A stretch of 32,075 nucleotides of DNA from Spongiactinospora gelatinilytica (GTDB lineage: Bacteria > Actinomycetota > Actinomycetes > Streptosporangiales > Streptosporangiaceae), in assembly GCF_003236385.1 (NCBI RefSeq), contig NZ_POUA01000038.1, positions 1 through 32,075 on the forward strand. The letters are read 5' to 3'. The translations under genes and the position numbers were made by a program. The notes under the pieces are model-generated. The model had not been told where the DNA came from and searched no databases. It saw nothing but the letters and a program-made list of their open reading frames with translations. This document shows, piece by piece, positions 15,424-23,206 of the stretch (the first letter of the stretch is position 1; the number at the start of each line of letters is the position of its first letter).

Positions 15424-16377
15424 ATGACCTCGACACCGGGCGACGACGTCGGATTCTCCCTGGGCGCGCCGAACGACCCGGACCTTCTTGTGCCGTTCGC
15501 CCAGCAGGCCGAACGGCTCGGGTTCACCGGCCTGTGGACGCAGGACACGGTGAACGCCGCCAACTACTCCCTGGACGGCCTGCACGTGCTGTCCTACCTG
15601 GCGGCGGTCACCGAACGGCTGCGCCTGGGCATCGGCGTGCTGTACTCCGGCCGGCGCAACCCCGCCGTCGCCGCCCGCGAGCTGGCCACCATCGACCAGC
15701 TCTCCCGCGGCCGGCTCATCGTCGGGCTCGGCGTCGGCAACGCCTACCACCGCGAGGCCCTCACCGCCCTCGGCATCCCGATGGACCGGCCCGTCCGGCG
15801 CATGGTGGAGGGCATCGGCGTGATGCGCGCGCTGTGGAGCCAGGAGGAGGCCGGCTACGACGGCGAGCTGTACTCCTTCACCGGCATCCGCTCCCAGCCC
15901 AAGCCGGTGCAACGGCCGGGGCCGCCGATCTGGATCGGGGCGCGGGCCGAGCAGGCGCTGCGCCGGGCGGTACGGATCGCCGACGGGTGGACCGGGGCCG
16001 CCCCCGCCGCCACCGCCGACTTCATGGACCAGCTCGCGATCATCCGGCGGGCCATGGACGAGCAGGGCCGCGACCCCGCCGGTTTCACGATCTCCAAGAG
16101 CGTCTACATCGCGGTGGAGGACACCGTGGAGCGGGCGCGGGAGAAGCTGGTGCCGGTGTTCCAGCGGTCGTTCGGCGGCAACCCGGTGTACGACGCGGAC
16201 GGCATGGCCGACCGGGTCGCGATTTTCGGCCCGCCGGAGCACTGCGCCGAGCGGCTGACCGAACTCACCGACGTGGGGGTGCGCGAACTGATCCTCTACC
16301 CCATGTACGACCGGATGGAGCAGGCGGCGGCCCTCGCCGAGGTGGTCGCGTCCTTCGCCAAGGCGCGGCGCGGATGA
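15424..16377 (+). CDS. LLM-class flavin-dependent oxidoreductase
   Basis: The 317-residue luciferase-like TIM barrel begins DVGFSLGAPNDPDLLVPFAQQAERLGFTGLW, with LRLGIGVLYSGRRNPAVAARELATIDQLSRGR and the GLGVGNAYH turn that are typical of this class. The C-terminal part has the FGPPEHCAERLTELTDVGVRELILYP element seen in F420-dependent members. Reduced F420 or FMN would be the cofactor, and oxidation of a C-N, C-S or carbonyl-adjacent bond is possible. Next to an amidohydrolase it may prepare or process a nitrogenous substrate (inference). GGAGGG (15411-15416) favours ATG 15424 over GTG 15418. The stop overlaps the next ATG. Confidence 0.88.
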   Translation: MTSTPGDDVGFSLGAPNDPDLLVPFAQQAERLGFTGLWTQDTVNAANYSLDGLHVLSYLAAVTERLRLGIGVLYSGRRNPAVAARELATIDQLSRGRLIVGLGVGNAYHREALTALGIPMDRPVRRMVEGIGVMRALWSQEEAGYDGELYSFTGIRSQPKPVQRPGPPIWIGARAEQALRRAVRIADGWTGAAPAATADFMDQLAIIRRAMDEQGRDPAGFTISKSVYIAVEDTVERAREKLVPVFQRSFGGNPVYDADGMADRVAIFGPPEHCAERLTELTDVGVRELILYPMYDRMEQAAALAEVVASFAKARRG

Positions 16378-18593
16378 GCGCCGACCCCGTGCTCCTGGGC
16401 TACGTCGACCGGCTCAGCGTCGCGGCGGGCGAGGAGATCCGGCTCATGGTCAGCGCCACCGCCGACTACCAGGTCGAACTGCTGCGTCTGGTACACGGCG
16501 TGGACGACGCTCGCGGGCCGGGCGTCCGCCAGGAGGTCGTGGACCTGCCGATCGGCGCCCGTAAGGGCCGCGTCCAGCCGCTGGCGTCCGGTTCGTACCT
16601 GCGTGCGCCCGCGCACGCGGCGCTGGACGTGGACGCGTTCACCGTCACCGCCTGGATCATGCCCACCCTGCCCGCGAACGGCGAGCCGCGCGCGATCGTG
16701 GCCCGCAGGGACCTCGGCGAGCGGCGCGGCTGGGCGCTCGGCCTGACCGGCGACGATCACCTGGCGGTCTGGGCCGGTCCCGGTGACGCGCCGGTCGCGG
16801 TGACCGACCGGCCGATCCCGGTGGGCCGGTGGACGTTCGTCGCCGCCGCGTTCGGCCCGGACGGCGTCACCCTGACCCAGGTCCCGACGCCGGAGTGGCC
16901 GGTCGGGTCCTGGCGCGCGTCGGCCCGCCGCGAAGGGCCGGTGGAGTACGATGCCGCAGGCGTGGAGCCGCTGGTGGCGGCCTGGCGCGGCGGCGGGTCG
17001 GCCGAGTCGCAGTTCGACGACCGGGCCGCGGCCCACTTCAACGGCCGGATCGACCGCCCCGCCCTGTACGCGGGCGCGGCCACGCCGGAGGCCCTGGCCA
17101 CGGCCGACCCGGACCGGTTCGGGCTGCCGGAGCTGGTCCGCTGGCGGCCGGGGCAGAGCCCGCACGGCACCCGGGTGCCCGACGACGGCCCGCACGCGCT
17201 GCACGCCGAGACCGTCAACACTCCCTCGCGCGGCGTGCCCGGCGCGAACTGGACCGGCGGCGAGATCGACTTCCGGCTCGCCCCCGGCGAGTACGACGCC
17301 CTGCACTTCCACGACGACGACCTGACCGACGCGGGCTGGGACGCCTCGGTCGTGCTGCGCCTGCCCGCCGCGCTGCGCAGCGGCGTCTACGCCTTCCGGC
17401 TGCGCGCGGGCGAGGACGAACTGCGCGTGCCGTTCTTCGTACGCCCCGCCCGCGGTTCCAGCACCGAGCGGGTCGCCGTCCTCATCCCGACCTTCACCTA
17501 CCTCGCGTACGCGGGCTCGCACAGCAGCATCGAGAAGGTCGGCCCCGAGGGCCTGGACTACCCGGTGACGCCGCAGCACGTGTGGGCCGCCGAGCACAAG
17601 CTGTGCAGCCTGTACGACCTGCACCGGGACGGCAGCGGCTGCTACTACGCCTCGCGGCTGCGCCCGCTCACCACGCTCACCCCCGACTACTCCGGGCCGT
17701 TCGGGCTGTGGAACCTCAGCGCCGACCTGTGCCTGATCGACTGGCTGGAGCACGAGGGCATCGGCTACGACGTGGTCTGCGACGACGACCTGCACACCGA
17801 GGGCGTGGCCGCTTTGTCCGAATACGATGTGGTGCTCACCGGGTCGCACCCTGAGTACTACACCGGGGCCATGCTCGACGCGCACGAGTCGTACCTCGCG
17901 GCGGGCGGCCGGATGATGTACCTCGGCGGGAACGGGTTCTACTGGGTGACCGGCGTGGCGCCGGACCAGCCGCACGTCATCGAGATCCGGCGCGGCCACA
18001 CCGGCACGAGAGGGTGGGAGGTCCCCCCGGGGGAGACCCACCTGAGCACCACCGGCGAGGCCGGCGGCCTGTGGCGGCACCGGGGCCGGGCCCCGCAGCG
18101 GCACGTCGGCGTCGGGTTCACCTCCCAGGGCGGGCGCGGGCACGGCCGGCCGTACCACGCCGCCCCCGGCTCCCGCGACGAGCGCGCCGCCTTCGCCCTG
18201 GCCGGGGTGGACGGGCCGATCGACGCGGACGCGCTGGTCGGGCACGGCGCGGCGGGCATGGAGATCGACCGGGCCGACCCGGCGCTCGGCACGCCGCCGC
18301 ACACGCTGGTGCTGGCGGTCGCCGACGGCTTCCCCGACAACTTCCAGCACGCCATCGAGGAGGTGCTGACCGCGAACTCCCGGCAGAGCGCCGGCGTGGA
18401 GCCACGGGTCCGCGCCGACATGGTGCTTCTCGAGTATCCCTTCGGGGGAGCGGTGTTCAGCACCGGCTCGATCGCCTGGTGTACCGCGCTGGGCCTTGAG
18501 AAGTACGCCAACCCGGTCGCCAAGGTCACCGGCAACGTGCTGCGCCGCTTCCTCGACCCCGCCCCCTTCGACCGCCCGCAGGAGCAGCGATGA
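16374..18593 (+). CDS. N,N-dimethylformamidase large-subunit-like amidohydrolase
   Basis: The 739-residue protein has two visible parts. Residues about 50-240 form a LamG/concanavalin-like domain (SGSYLRAPAHAALDVDAFTVTAWIMP, then VPVGRWTFVAAAF-like text). The C-terminal part (about 330-735) is glutamine-amidotransferase-like and matches DmfA2. Candidate iron ligands are Tyr376 or Tyr379 in TFTYLAYAGS, Tyr424/Tyr425 in GCYYASRLRP, and Glu494 in GSHPEYYTG, with His492 next to it. DMFase uses a Tyr-Tyr-Glu iron site with a nearby His, in the same order and similar spacing. It should hydrolyse an N-substituted amide. No small DMFase subunit is recognisable nearby. The substrate is probably not DMF itself, given the attached pathway. 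Stop-start overlaps (ATGA) exist on both sides. Confidence 0.82.
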   Translation: MSADPVLLGYVDRLSVAAGEEIRLMVSATADYQVELLRLVHGVDDARGPGVRQEVVDLPIGARKGRVQPLASGSYLRAPAHAALDVDAFTVTAWIMPTLPANGEPRAIVARRDLGERRGWALGLTGDDHLAVWAGPGDAPVAVTDRPIPVGRWTFVAAAFGPDGVTLTQVPTPEWPVGSWRASARREGPVEYDAAGVEPLVAAWRGGGSAESQFDDRAAAHFNGRIDRPALYAGAATPEALATADPDRFGLPELVRWRPGQSPHGTRVPDDGPHALHAETVNTPSRGVPGANWTGGEIDFRLAPGEYDALHFHDDDLTDAGWDASVVLRLPAALRSGVYAFRLRAGEDELRVPFFVRPARGSSTERVAVLIPTFTYLAYAGSHSSIEKVGPEGLDYPVTPQHVWAAEHKLCSLYDLHRDGSGCYYASRLRPLTTLTPDYSGPFGLWNLSADLCLIDWLEHEGIGYDVVCDDDLHTEGVAALSEYDVVLTGSHPEYYTGAMLDAHESYLAAGGRMMYLGGNGFYWVTGVAPDQPHVIEIRRGHTGTRGWEVPPGETHLSTTGEAGGLWRHRGRAPQRHVGVGFTSQGGRGHGRPYHAAPGSRDERAAFALAGVDGPIDADALVGHGAAGMEIDRADPALGTPPHTLVLAVADGFPDNFQHAIEEVLTANSRQSAGVEPRVRADMVLLEYPFGGAVFSTGSIAWCTALGLEKYANPVAKVTGNVLRRFLDPAPFDRPQEQR

Positions 18594-19945
18594 CGACCCC
18601 CGGAATCGACGACGGCCGCCTGGTCCGCCTGCTGGAACGCGAGCGCGCGGCCTGGATCGAGGGCCGGCCGAAGGCGGCGGCCCTGCACGAGCGGGCCCGC
18701 GCCTCGCAGGTACACGGCACGCCGCACCACTGGGTCAGGCAGTTCCCGCCGCCGGTGCCGCTGGTGGTCGAGCGCGCCGAGGGCGTCCGGCTGCACGACA
18801 CCGACGGGCACGTCTACACCGACTTCGGGCTCGCCGCCACGGCGGCGCTGTGGGGGCACACCCACCCCGCCGTGGTGGAGGCGCTGCGCGACCAGCTCGG
18901 CCGGGGCACGGTCACCATGTGGCCGGGCGAGGACCACGTGTGGGTGACCGAGGAGCTGAGCCGCCGGTTCGGGCTGCCGTACTGGCAGTTCGCGGTGTCG
19001 GGCACGGACGCCAACCGGTTCGCGCTGGTGCTGGCGCGGGTGGCCACCGGGCGGGAGAAGATCCTGGTGTTCAACCGGGCCTACCACGGGGCGCTGGAGT
19101 CGACGTACGTGGTGCTGACCGGCGGCGGCGTCGCCCCGGAGCCCGGGGTGGACATGGGCGGCATCGACGTGCGGCGGACGACCGAGGTCGTGGAGTTCAA
19201 CGACGTGCCCGCGCTGGAGCGGGCGCTTGCCGGCGGTGACATCGCGGCGGTGCTCGCCGAACCGGTGATGACCAACGGCGGCGCGGTGATCAGGCCCGAG
19301 CCCGGGTTCCACGCGGCGCTGCGCTCGCTCACCCGCGAGGCGGGCACGCTGCTGCTGTTCGACGAGACCCAGACGATCCCGGCCGGGCCCGGCGGGTGCG
19401 TCCGGGAACTGGGACTCGAACCGGACCTCATCGCGATGGGCAAGTTCGTGGCCGGTGGGATTCCGGCGGGCGTCTACGGCATGTCGGAGGAGGTCGCCGC
19501 GGTCGCGGCGCGGTACACCGAGCACGGCGACGGCGGGCTCGGCAGCACGCTCGCGGGCGGGGCCCTCGCCGTACGGGCCATGCGGGCGGTGCTCGGCGAG
19601 GTCATGACGGACGCGTCGTACGCGCACATGAACCGGCTCGCCGAACGCTACGCGCGCGACGTGGCCGAGGTCATCGAGCGGCACGGGCTGCCCTGGCACG
19701 TGGGCCGCCTCGGGGCCCGGGTCTCCTACGCCTTCATGCCGGAGCCGCCGCGCAACGCCGGGTCGCTCTACCCCAAGCCGGGCGGGTCGCTGCGCACGGC
19801 GCTGTGGCTGTTCCTGGCCAACCGGGGGATCGTGCTGAACGGCATGAGCGGGGCGGCGCTGTTCTCGCCGCTGACCGAGGAGGCCGACGTGGTACGGCAC
19901 GGCGAGCTGTTCGCCGAGGTGATCGCCGAGCTGGCCGGGGCGTGA
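18590..19945 (+). CDS. Class III PLP aminotransferase (glutamate-1-semialdehyde aminomutase-like)
   Basis: The 451-residue fold-type I PLP enzyme has RLHDTDGHVYTDFGLAATAALWGHTHP near the N-terminus, the PLP-binding SGTDANRFAL, FNRAYHG, the cofactor aspartate in LLFDETQTIPAGPGG, and the Schiff-base lysine Lys285 in LIAMGKFVAGGIPAG. SALxx-type GSTLAGGALAVRAMRAVL completes the class III pattern. It could move an amino group to or from an intermediate released by the amidohydrolase encoded at 16374, or act as an aminomutase. A genuine tetrapyrrole HemL is unlikely because of the context and sequence differences. It is translationally coupled to both neighbours. Confidence 0.9.
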   Translation: MTTPGIDDGRLVRLLERERAAWIEGRPKAAALHERARASQVHGTPHHWVRQFPPPVPLVVERAEGVRLHDTDGHVYTDFGLAATAALWGHTHPAVVEALRDQLGRGTVTMWPGEDHVWVTEELSRRFGLPYWQFAVSGTDANRFALVLARVATGREKILVFNRAYHGALESTYVVLTGGGVAPEPGVDMGGIDVRRTTEVVEFNDVPALERALAGGDIAAVLAEPVMTNGGAVIRPEPGFHAALRSLTREAGTLLLFDETQTIPAGPGGCVRELGLEPDLIAMGKFVAGGIPAGVYGMSEEVAAVAARYTEHGDGGLGSTLAGGALAVRAMRAVLGEVMTDASYAHMNRLAERYARDVAEVIERHGLPWHVGRLGARVSYAFMPEPPRNAGSLYPKPGGSLRTALWLFLANRGIVLNGMSGAALFSPLTEEADVVRHGELFAEVIAELAGA

Positions 19946-21204
19946 CCGTGGAGCGGCTGCGCGCGGACATCGACGGCTCCCGGGTGCCGGGGGCGTACGA
20001 GCCGGGCCGCTGGTCGGTCGCGCCCGGCAACCGCGACCCCGGAGTGGCCGGAGCCATGCCCGAGGCCGTGAGGTTGCGCGACACCACATTGCGCGCGCTC
20101 GGCTCGCTGTCGGACGTTCCGGTGGCGGATGCGGACCGGGCCGCGTTCGTGGCGCTGCTGGCCGGTTCCGGGGTGCCGGAGATCGTCACCGGCGGGCTCG
20201 GCCGTGACCCTGACCAGATCCGCGGCGACCTGGCGACCATCAGGGCGGAGAACCCCGGCTGCGTCACGATCTGCCCGTTCGTCGGGAGCGTGGCGGCGGC
20301 GGAGCGGGCGCTGGAGTACGGGTACGACGCCGTGCAGATCGCGGTGCCGGGGTTCGGCCCGGCGTCGCTGATCTACGATTCGTCGCTGGGTACACCGGAG
20401 GAGGTCACCCGGCGTACCGTGGTCGAGCGGTCCACGGCGGTCATCGAACGCGCGCACGCGCTCGGCCTGCGGGTGGCCGGCGCGATGATGATGGTGTCCT
20501 ACCTGACGCCGCGGGTGCTGGCCGAGACGGCGTCCGCCCTGGTCGCGGCCGGGGCCGACGAGATCGACCTGTTCGACGGGCCGGGCGCGGCCGGGCCGGA
20601 GGCGCTGGCCGACCTGGTACGCGCCACCGTCGCCGCCGGGCCGGACGTCGCGGTCCACCCGCACAACACCTTCGGGCTCGGCGTGGCCTGCGCGGTCGCC
20701 GCCGTGCGCGTGGGCGCGAGCGCCGTCGAGGTGTCGGTGAACGGCTACTGCGGCGGTCCCGGCAACGCCGACCTCGCGGCGACCGCCGCGGCCTTCGAGG
20801 CCCTGTACGGCGTGCGCACCGGCCTGCGTCTGGCGGGCATGACCGAGCTGGCCAGGACCGCCGAACGGCTCACCGGCCGCCCGGTCGCCCGGCACCAGCC
20901 GATCACCGGTGTGGACGCCTTCAACTGGGGCGGCGGCGACTGGATCGCCGTCGAGCACGACGTTGACCCGCTGCTGCACAACTGCGTCGAACCGGAGCTT
21001 TTCGGTAACCGCCGCCGCGTCCCGCTGACCGAGCAGAGCGGCCCCCGGGTGCTGGCCGGCGTCCTGCGCGACCTCGGGATCGAGGTGGCGGCGGCGGACG
21101 TGCCGGAGATACTGGACGCGTGCGTACGCGAGATGCGCGCCCTCGGCAGGCTGCTCCATGATGACGAGATCAAGGCTCTGGCCAGGCCGTTCCGGCGTCA
21201 GTGA
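19942..21204 (+). CDS. DRE-TIM metallolyase (HMGL-like) with degenerate active-site motif
   Basis: The 420-residue protein belongs to the HMG-CoA lyase/isopropylmalate synthase/4-hydroxy-2-oxovalerate aldolase group. The metal-binding Asp47 is in RLRDTTLRALG, and the HxH pair His239/His241 is in VAVHPHNTFGLG. VSVNGYCGGPGNADLA corresponds to the conserved loop carrying the GxGxRxGN-like element. The DGxQ part of the usual RDxxxxDGxQ motif is replaced by RALG. A Claisen-type condensation or aldol/retro-Claisen cleavage of an oxo-acid is expected, probably the last step of the operon. The C-terminal region (FNWGGGDWIAVEHDVDPLLH onwards) is longer than in simple lyases. GTG 19942 overlaps the aminotransferase stop. 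Confidence 0.82.
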   Translation: MTVERLRADIDGSRVPGAYEPGRWSVAPGNRDPGVAGAMPEAVRLRDTTLRALGSLSDVPVADADRAAFVALLAGSGVPEIVTGGLGRDPDQIRGDLATIRAENPGCVTICPFVGSVAAAERALEYGYDAVQIAVPGFGPASLIYDSSLGTPEEVTRRTVVERSTAVIERAHALGLRVAGAMMMVSYLTPRVLAETASALVAAGADEIDLFDGPGAAGPEALADLVRATVAAGPDVAVHPHNTFGLGVACAVAAVRVGASAVEVSVNGYCGGPGNADLAATAAAFEALYGVRTGLRLAGMTELARTAERLTGRPVARHQPITGVDAFNWGGGDWIAVEHDVDPLLHNCVEPELFGNRRRVPLTEQSGPRVLAGVLRDLGIEVAAADVPEILDACVREMRALGRLLHDDEIKALARPFRRQ

Positions 21205-21344
21205 GCGCGTAGTACGCCGAACACCCAGCCGGCCGCCGCGGCGGCGACCAGCACCCCGAGCCGGACCAGATCCGCGACGCCGCTGGAGAGCAGGTGCCCG
21301 GCGTGGTTGACCAGGAACCCGGTGACGAACAGCCAGGCGAAGCC
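21198..21344 (-). pseudogene. C-terminal fragment of a membrane protein
   Basis: On the minus strand one frame gives 48 residues (GFAWLFVTGFLVNHAGHLL, then GVADLVRLGVLVAAAAAGW and VFGVLRAH) ending in TGA at 21198-21200. Two hydrophobic helices are clear but I do not recognise the family. There is no start codon: upstream of Gly at 21344 the frame has no further resemblance to a protein, because the plus strand there is a WD40 fragment. Its stop overlaps the end of the HMGL-like gene. I read it as a remnant. Confidence 0.5.
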
Positions 21345-21664
21345 GCATCGTCGCCACGGCAGGTGAAGACGGCACCGCCCGCCTGCGGGACATGTCCCGG
21401 CCCGGCCGCTACCGCCCCATCGCCGTCCTGGAGGCGCACACCGACCGGGTGACGTCCGTGGCCTTCGGCCCGGACGGCCGTACGATCCTGACGGGCGGTG
21501 ACGACGACGTCGCCAGGCGCTGGGGATATCCGGAGCAGTGGCCGGACCGGCCGGGTGTGGACGCCGCCGAGGCGTGGCTGTGCCGGGTCGTCACGACTCC
21601 GATCGGCACGGCCCGCTGGCACGCCTACTTTCCCGGCGTGCCCTACCGGCCGCCGTGCCCATGA
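21341..21664 (+). pseudogene. C-terminal fragment of a WD40-repeat protein
   Basis: The frame reads RSRIVATAGEDGTARLRD, the end of one WD40 blade, then VLEAHTDRVTSVAFGPDGRTILTGGDDDVARRW, a complete blade, then the tail AWLCRVVTTPIGTARWHAYFPGVPYRPPC and a stop at 21662-21664. That last segment is typical of the C-terminus of large actinobacterial WD40 proteins carrying kinase or STAND NTPase domains. All upstream blades and catalytic domains are missing, and the break coincides with the end of the minus-strand membrane fragment. No usable start or ribosome site is seen. Confidence 0.75.
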
Positions 21665-21672
21665 CGCCGTGC

Positions 21673-21700
21673 CCGGAAATGGCCGGAAATCACCGGAATT
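21673..21700 (+). repeat. Three direct repeats of CCGGAAAT at 10-bp spacing
   Basis: CCGGAAAT at 21673-21680 and 21683-21690 and CCGGAATT at 21693-21700 are spaced by exactly one helical turn. They lie 52-79 bp before the decarboxylase start at 21752, just after the WD40 remnant. Placement on one DNA face fits a cooperative regulator site, but the function is unknown. Confidence 0.45.
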
Positions 21701-21751
21701 CGGCCCTCTCGTTGCTGGTAGCGGGACGCCTGCCGCCACCAGAGTGACCCC

Positions 21752-23206
21752 ATGGAGGACAAGGGACCGCTGGACGCGGGTCCGGAAGAGGGCGCCCGGC
21801 TGCTTGCGGCGGTCGCGGAGCTGGTCGTCGGGCACATCAGGACCGTCCCGGACGGTCCTGTCGCCCCCGCCGAGCCGGACACCGCGCGGATTCGCGAACG
21901 GCTGGCCGGGTACGACTTCGAGCGCCCGGCGCCCGCGGACGACGCTCTCACGGACGTGACCGAAATGCTGCGCCGCTGGGGTGTGCACACCACGCACCCG
22001 CGCTACTTCGGCCTGTTCAACCCCACTCCCAACTGGTGGGGGGTGGCGGGTGAACTGCTGGCCGCGGGGGTCAACCCGCAGCTCGCCGCCTACAGCCACG
22101 CCCCGGCGGCGGTCGAGATGGAGCGTCATGTGCTGCGGTTCATGGCGGCCAGGCTCGGCCTGCCGGACGCCGCCGAGGGCAGTTTCACGGTCGGCGGCGC
22201 GGAGGCGAACCTGACCGCCGTCGTGGTCGCCCTGACCAGGGCGTTCGACGACTACGCGCACGCCGGGGTACGCGGCCTGCCGGGCTCGCCGGTGCTGTAC
22301 GCGTCGGCCGAGAGCCACCTGGCCTGGCTCAAGATCGCGCACATGACGGGCCTCGGCCGCGACGCCGTACGGCTGGTTCCCGTGGACGCGCGGCACCGGC
22401 TGGACCTCGACCGGCTGGGCGAGATGCACGCGGCCGACGTCGCGGCGGGGTTCCTGCCCTTCCTGCTGGTCGGCACCGCGGGGACCACGGCGGGCGGCGC
22501 GCTCGACCCGCTGCCCGAACTGGCCGCGTTCGCGGCGGAACGGGGGCTGCACTTCCACGTCGATGCCGCCTGGGCGGGCGCGGTCGCGCTGTCGGACCGG
22601 CTGCGCCCGCTGCTGGCGGGCGTGGAACTCGCCGACAGCGTCACCGTGGACGCGCACAAGTGGCTGTCCGCGCCGATGGGGGCGGGCATGTTCCTGACCC
22701 GGCACCCGGAGGCGCTGGCGCGCGGCTTCCGGGCGAGCACGTCGTACATGCCCGGCGAGACCGCGGACGCGCCCGACCCCTACGCCACCAGTGTCCAGTG
22801 GTCGCGCCGGTTCGCCGGGCTGAAGGTGTTCCTCGCGCTGGCCATCGCCGGGCGTCCCGCCCACGGCGCACAACTGGAGCGGGACGTCCGGCTCGGCGAA
22901 CTCCTCGCCCGCCTGCTGGCCGAGGACGGCTGGGAGCGGATCAACGACACCCCGCTGCCGCTGGTCTGCGTCGCCGCCCCGGAGGCCGAACGCGACGGGC
23001 CCGAGCACAGCGCCGCCTGGCACGCGGCCATCGTGGACCGCGTGGTCACCGGCGGCGATGCCTGGGTCAGCACGGTACGCCTGGCCGGCCGCCCGGCCAT
23101 CCGCATCTGCCTGACCAGCCACCGCACCCGCCCGGCCGACGTCGAAGCCCTGGTGACCGCCCTCACCCAGGCCCGCACGGCGGTCAGCGAGAGCGGGTCG
23201 GTCTGA
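21752..23206 (+). CDS. PLP-dependent decarboxylase (aromatic L-amino-acid decarboxylase family)
   Basis: The 484-residue group II decarboxylase has THPRYFGLFNPTPNWWGVAGE, then GSFTVGGAEANLTAVVVAL (PLP phosphate region), ASAESHLAW (the stacking His), LVGTAGTTAGGALDPL, the cofactor Asp in HVDAAWAGAVALS and the Schiff-base lysine Lys303 in DSVTVDAHKWLSAPMG. It would decarboxylate an amino acid to the amine, or in some relatives act as an aldehyde synthase; the substrate cannot be assigned. The ribosome site is weak (AGAGTGA). It is a single transcription unit with 10-bp-spaced direct repeats upstream. Its 3' end overlaps the convergent S8 protease gene by 23 bp. Confidence 0.9.
   Translation: MEDKGPLDAGPEEGARLLAAVAELVVGHIRTVPDGPVAPAEPDTARIRERLAGYDFERPAPADDALTDVTEMLRRWGVHTTHPRYFGLFNPTPNWWGVAGELLAAGVNPQLAAYSHAPAAVEMERHVLRFMAARLGLPDAAEGSFTVGGAEANLTAVVVALTRAFDDYAHAGVRGLPGSPVLYASAESHLAWLKIAHMTGLGRDAVRLVPVDARHRLDLDRLGEMHAADVAAGFLPFLLVGTAGTTAGGALDPLPELAAFAAERGLHFHVDAAWAGAVALSDRLRPLLAGVELADSVTVDAHKWLSAPMGAGMFLTRHPEALARGFRASTSYMPGETADAPDPYATSVQWSRRFAGLKVFLALAIAGRPAHGAQLERDVRLGELLARLLAEDGWERINDTPLPLVCVAAPEAERDGPEHSAAWHAAIVDRVVTGGDAWVSTVRLAGRPAIRICLTSHRTRPADVEALVTALTQARTAVSESGSV

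Noticed and set aside
16374-18593. Possible sialidase or LamG glycosidase from the concanavalin-like domain
   Set aside because: No Asp boxes or glycosidase motifs are seen. The C-terminal TYLAYAGS, GCYYASRLRP and GSHPEYY pattern fits the dimethylformamidase large subunit better.
16296-20089. Two minus-strand ORFs of about 700 codons opposite the amidohydrolase and aminotransferase
   Set aside because: They are antisense to well-supported enzymes, with no domains and no ribosome sites.
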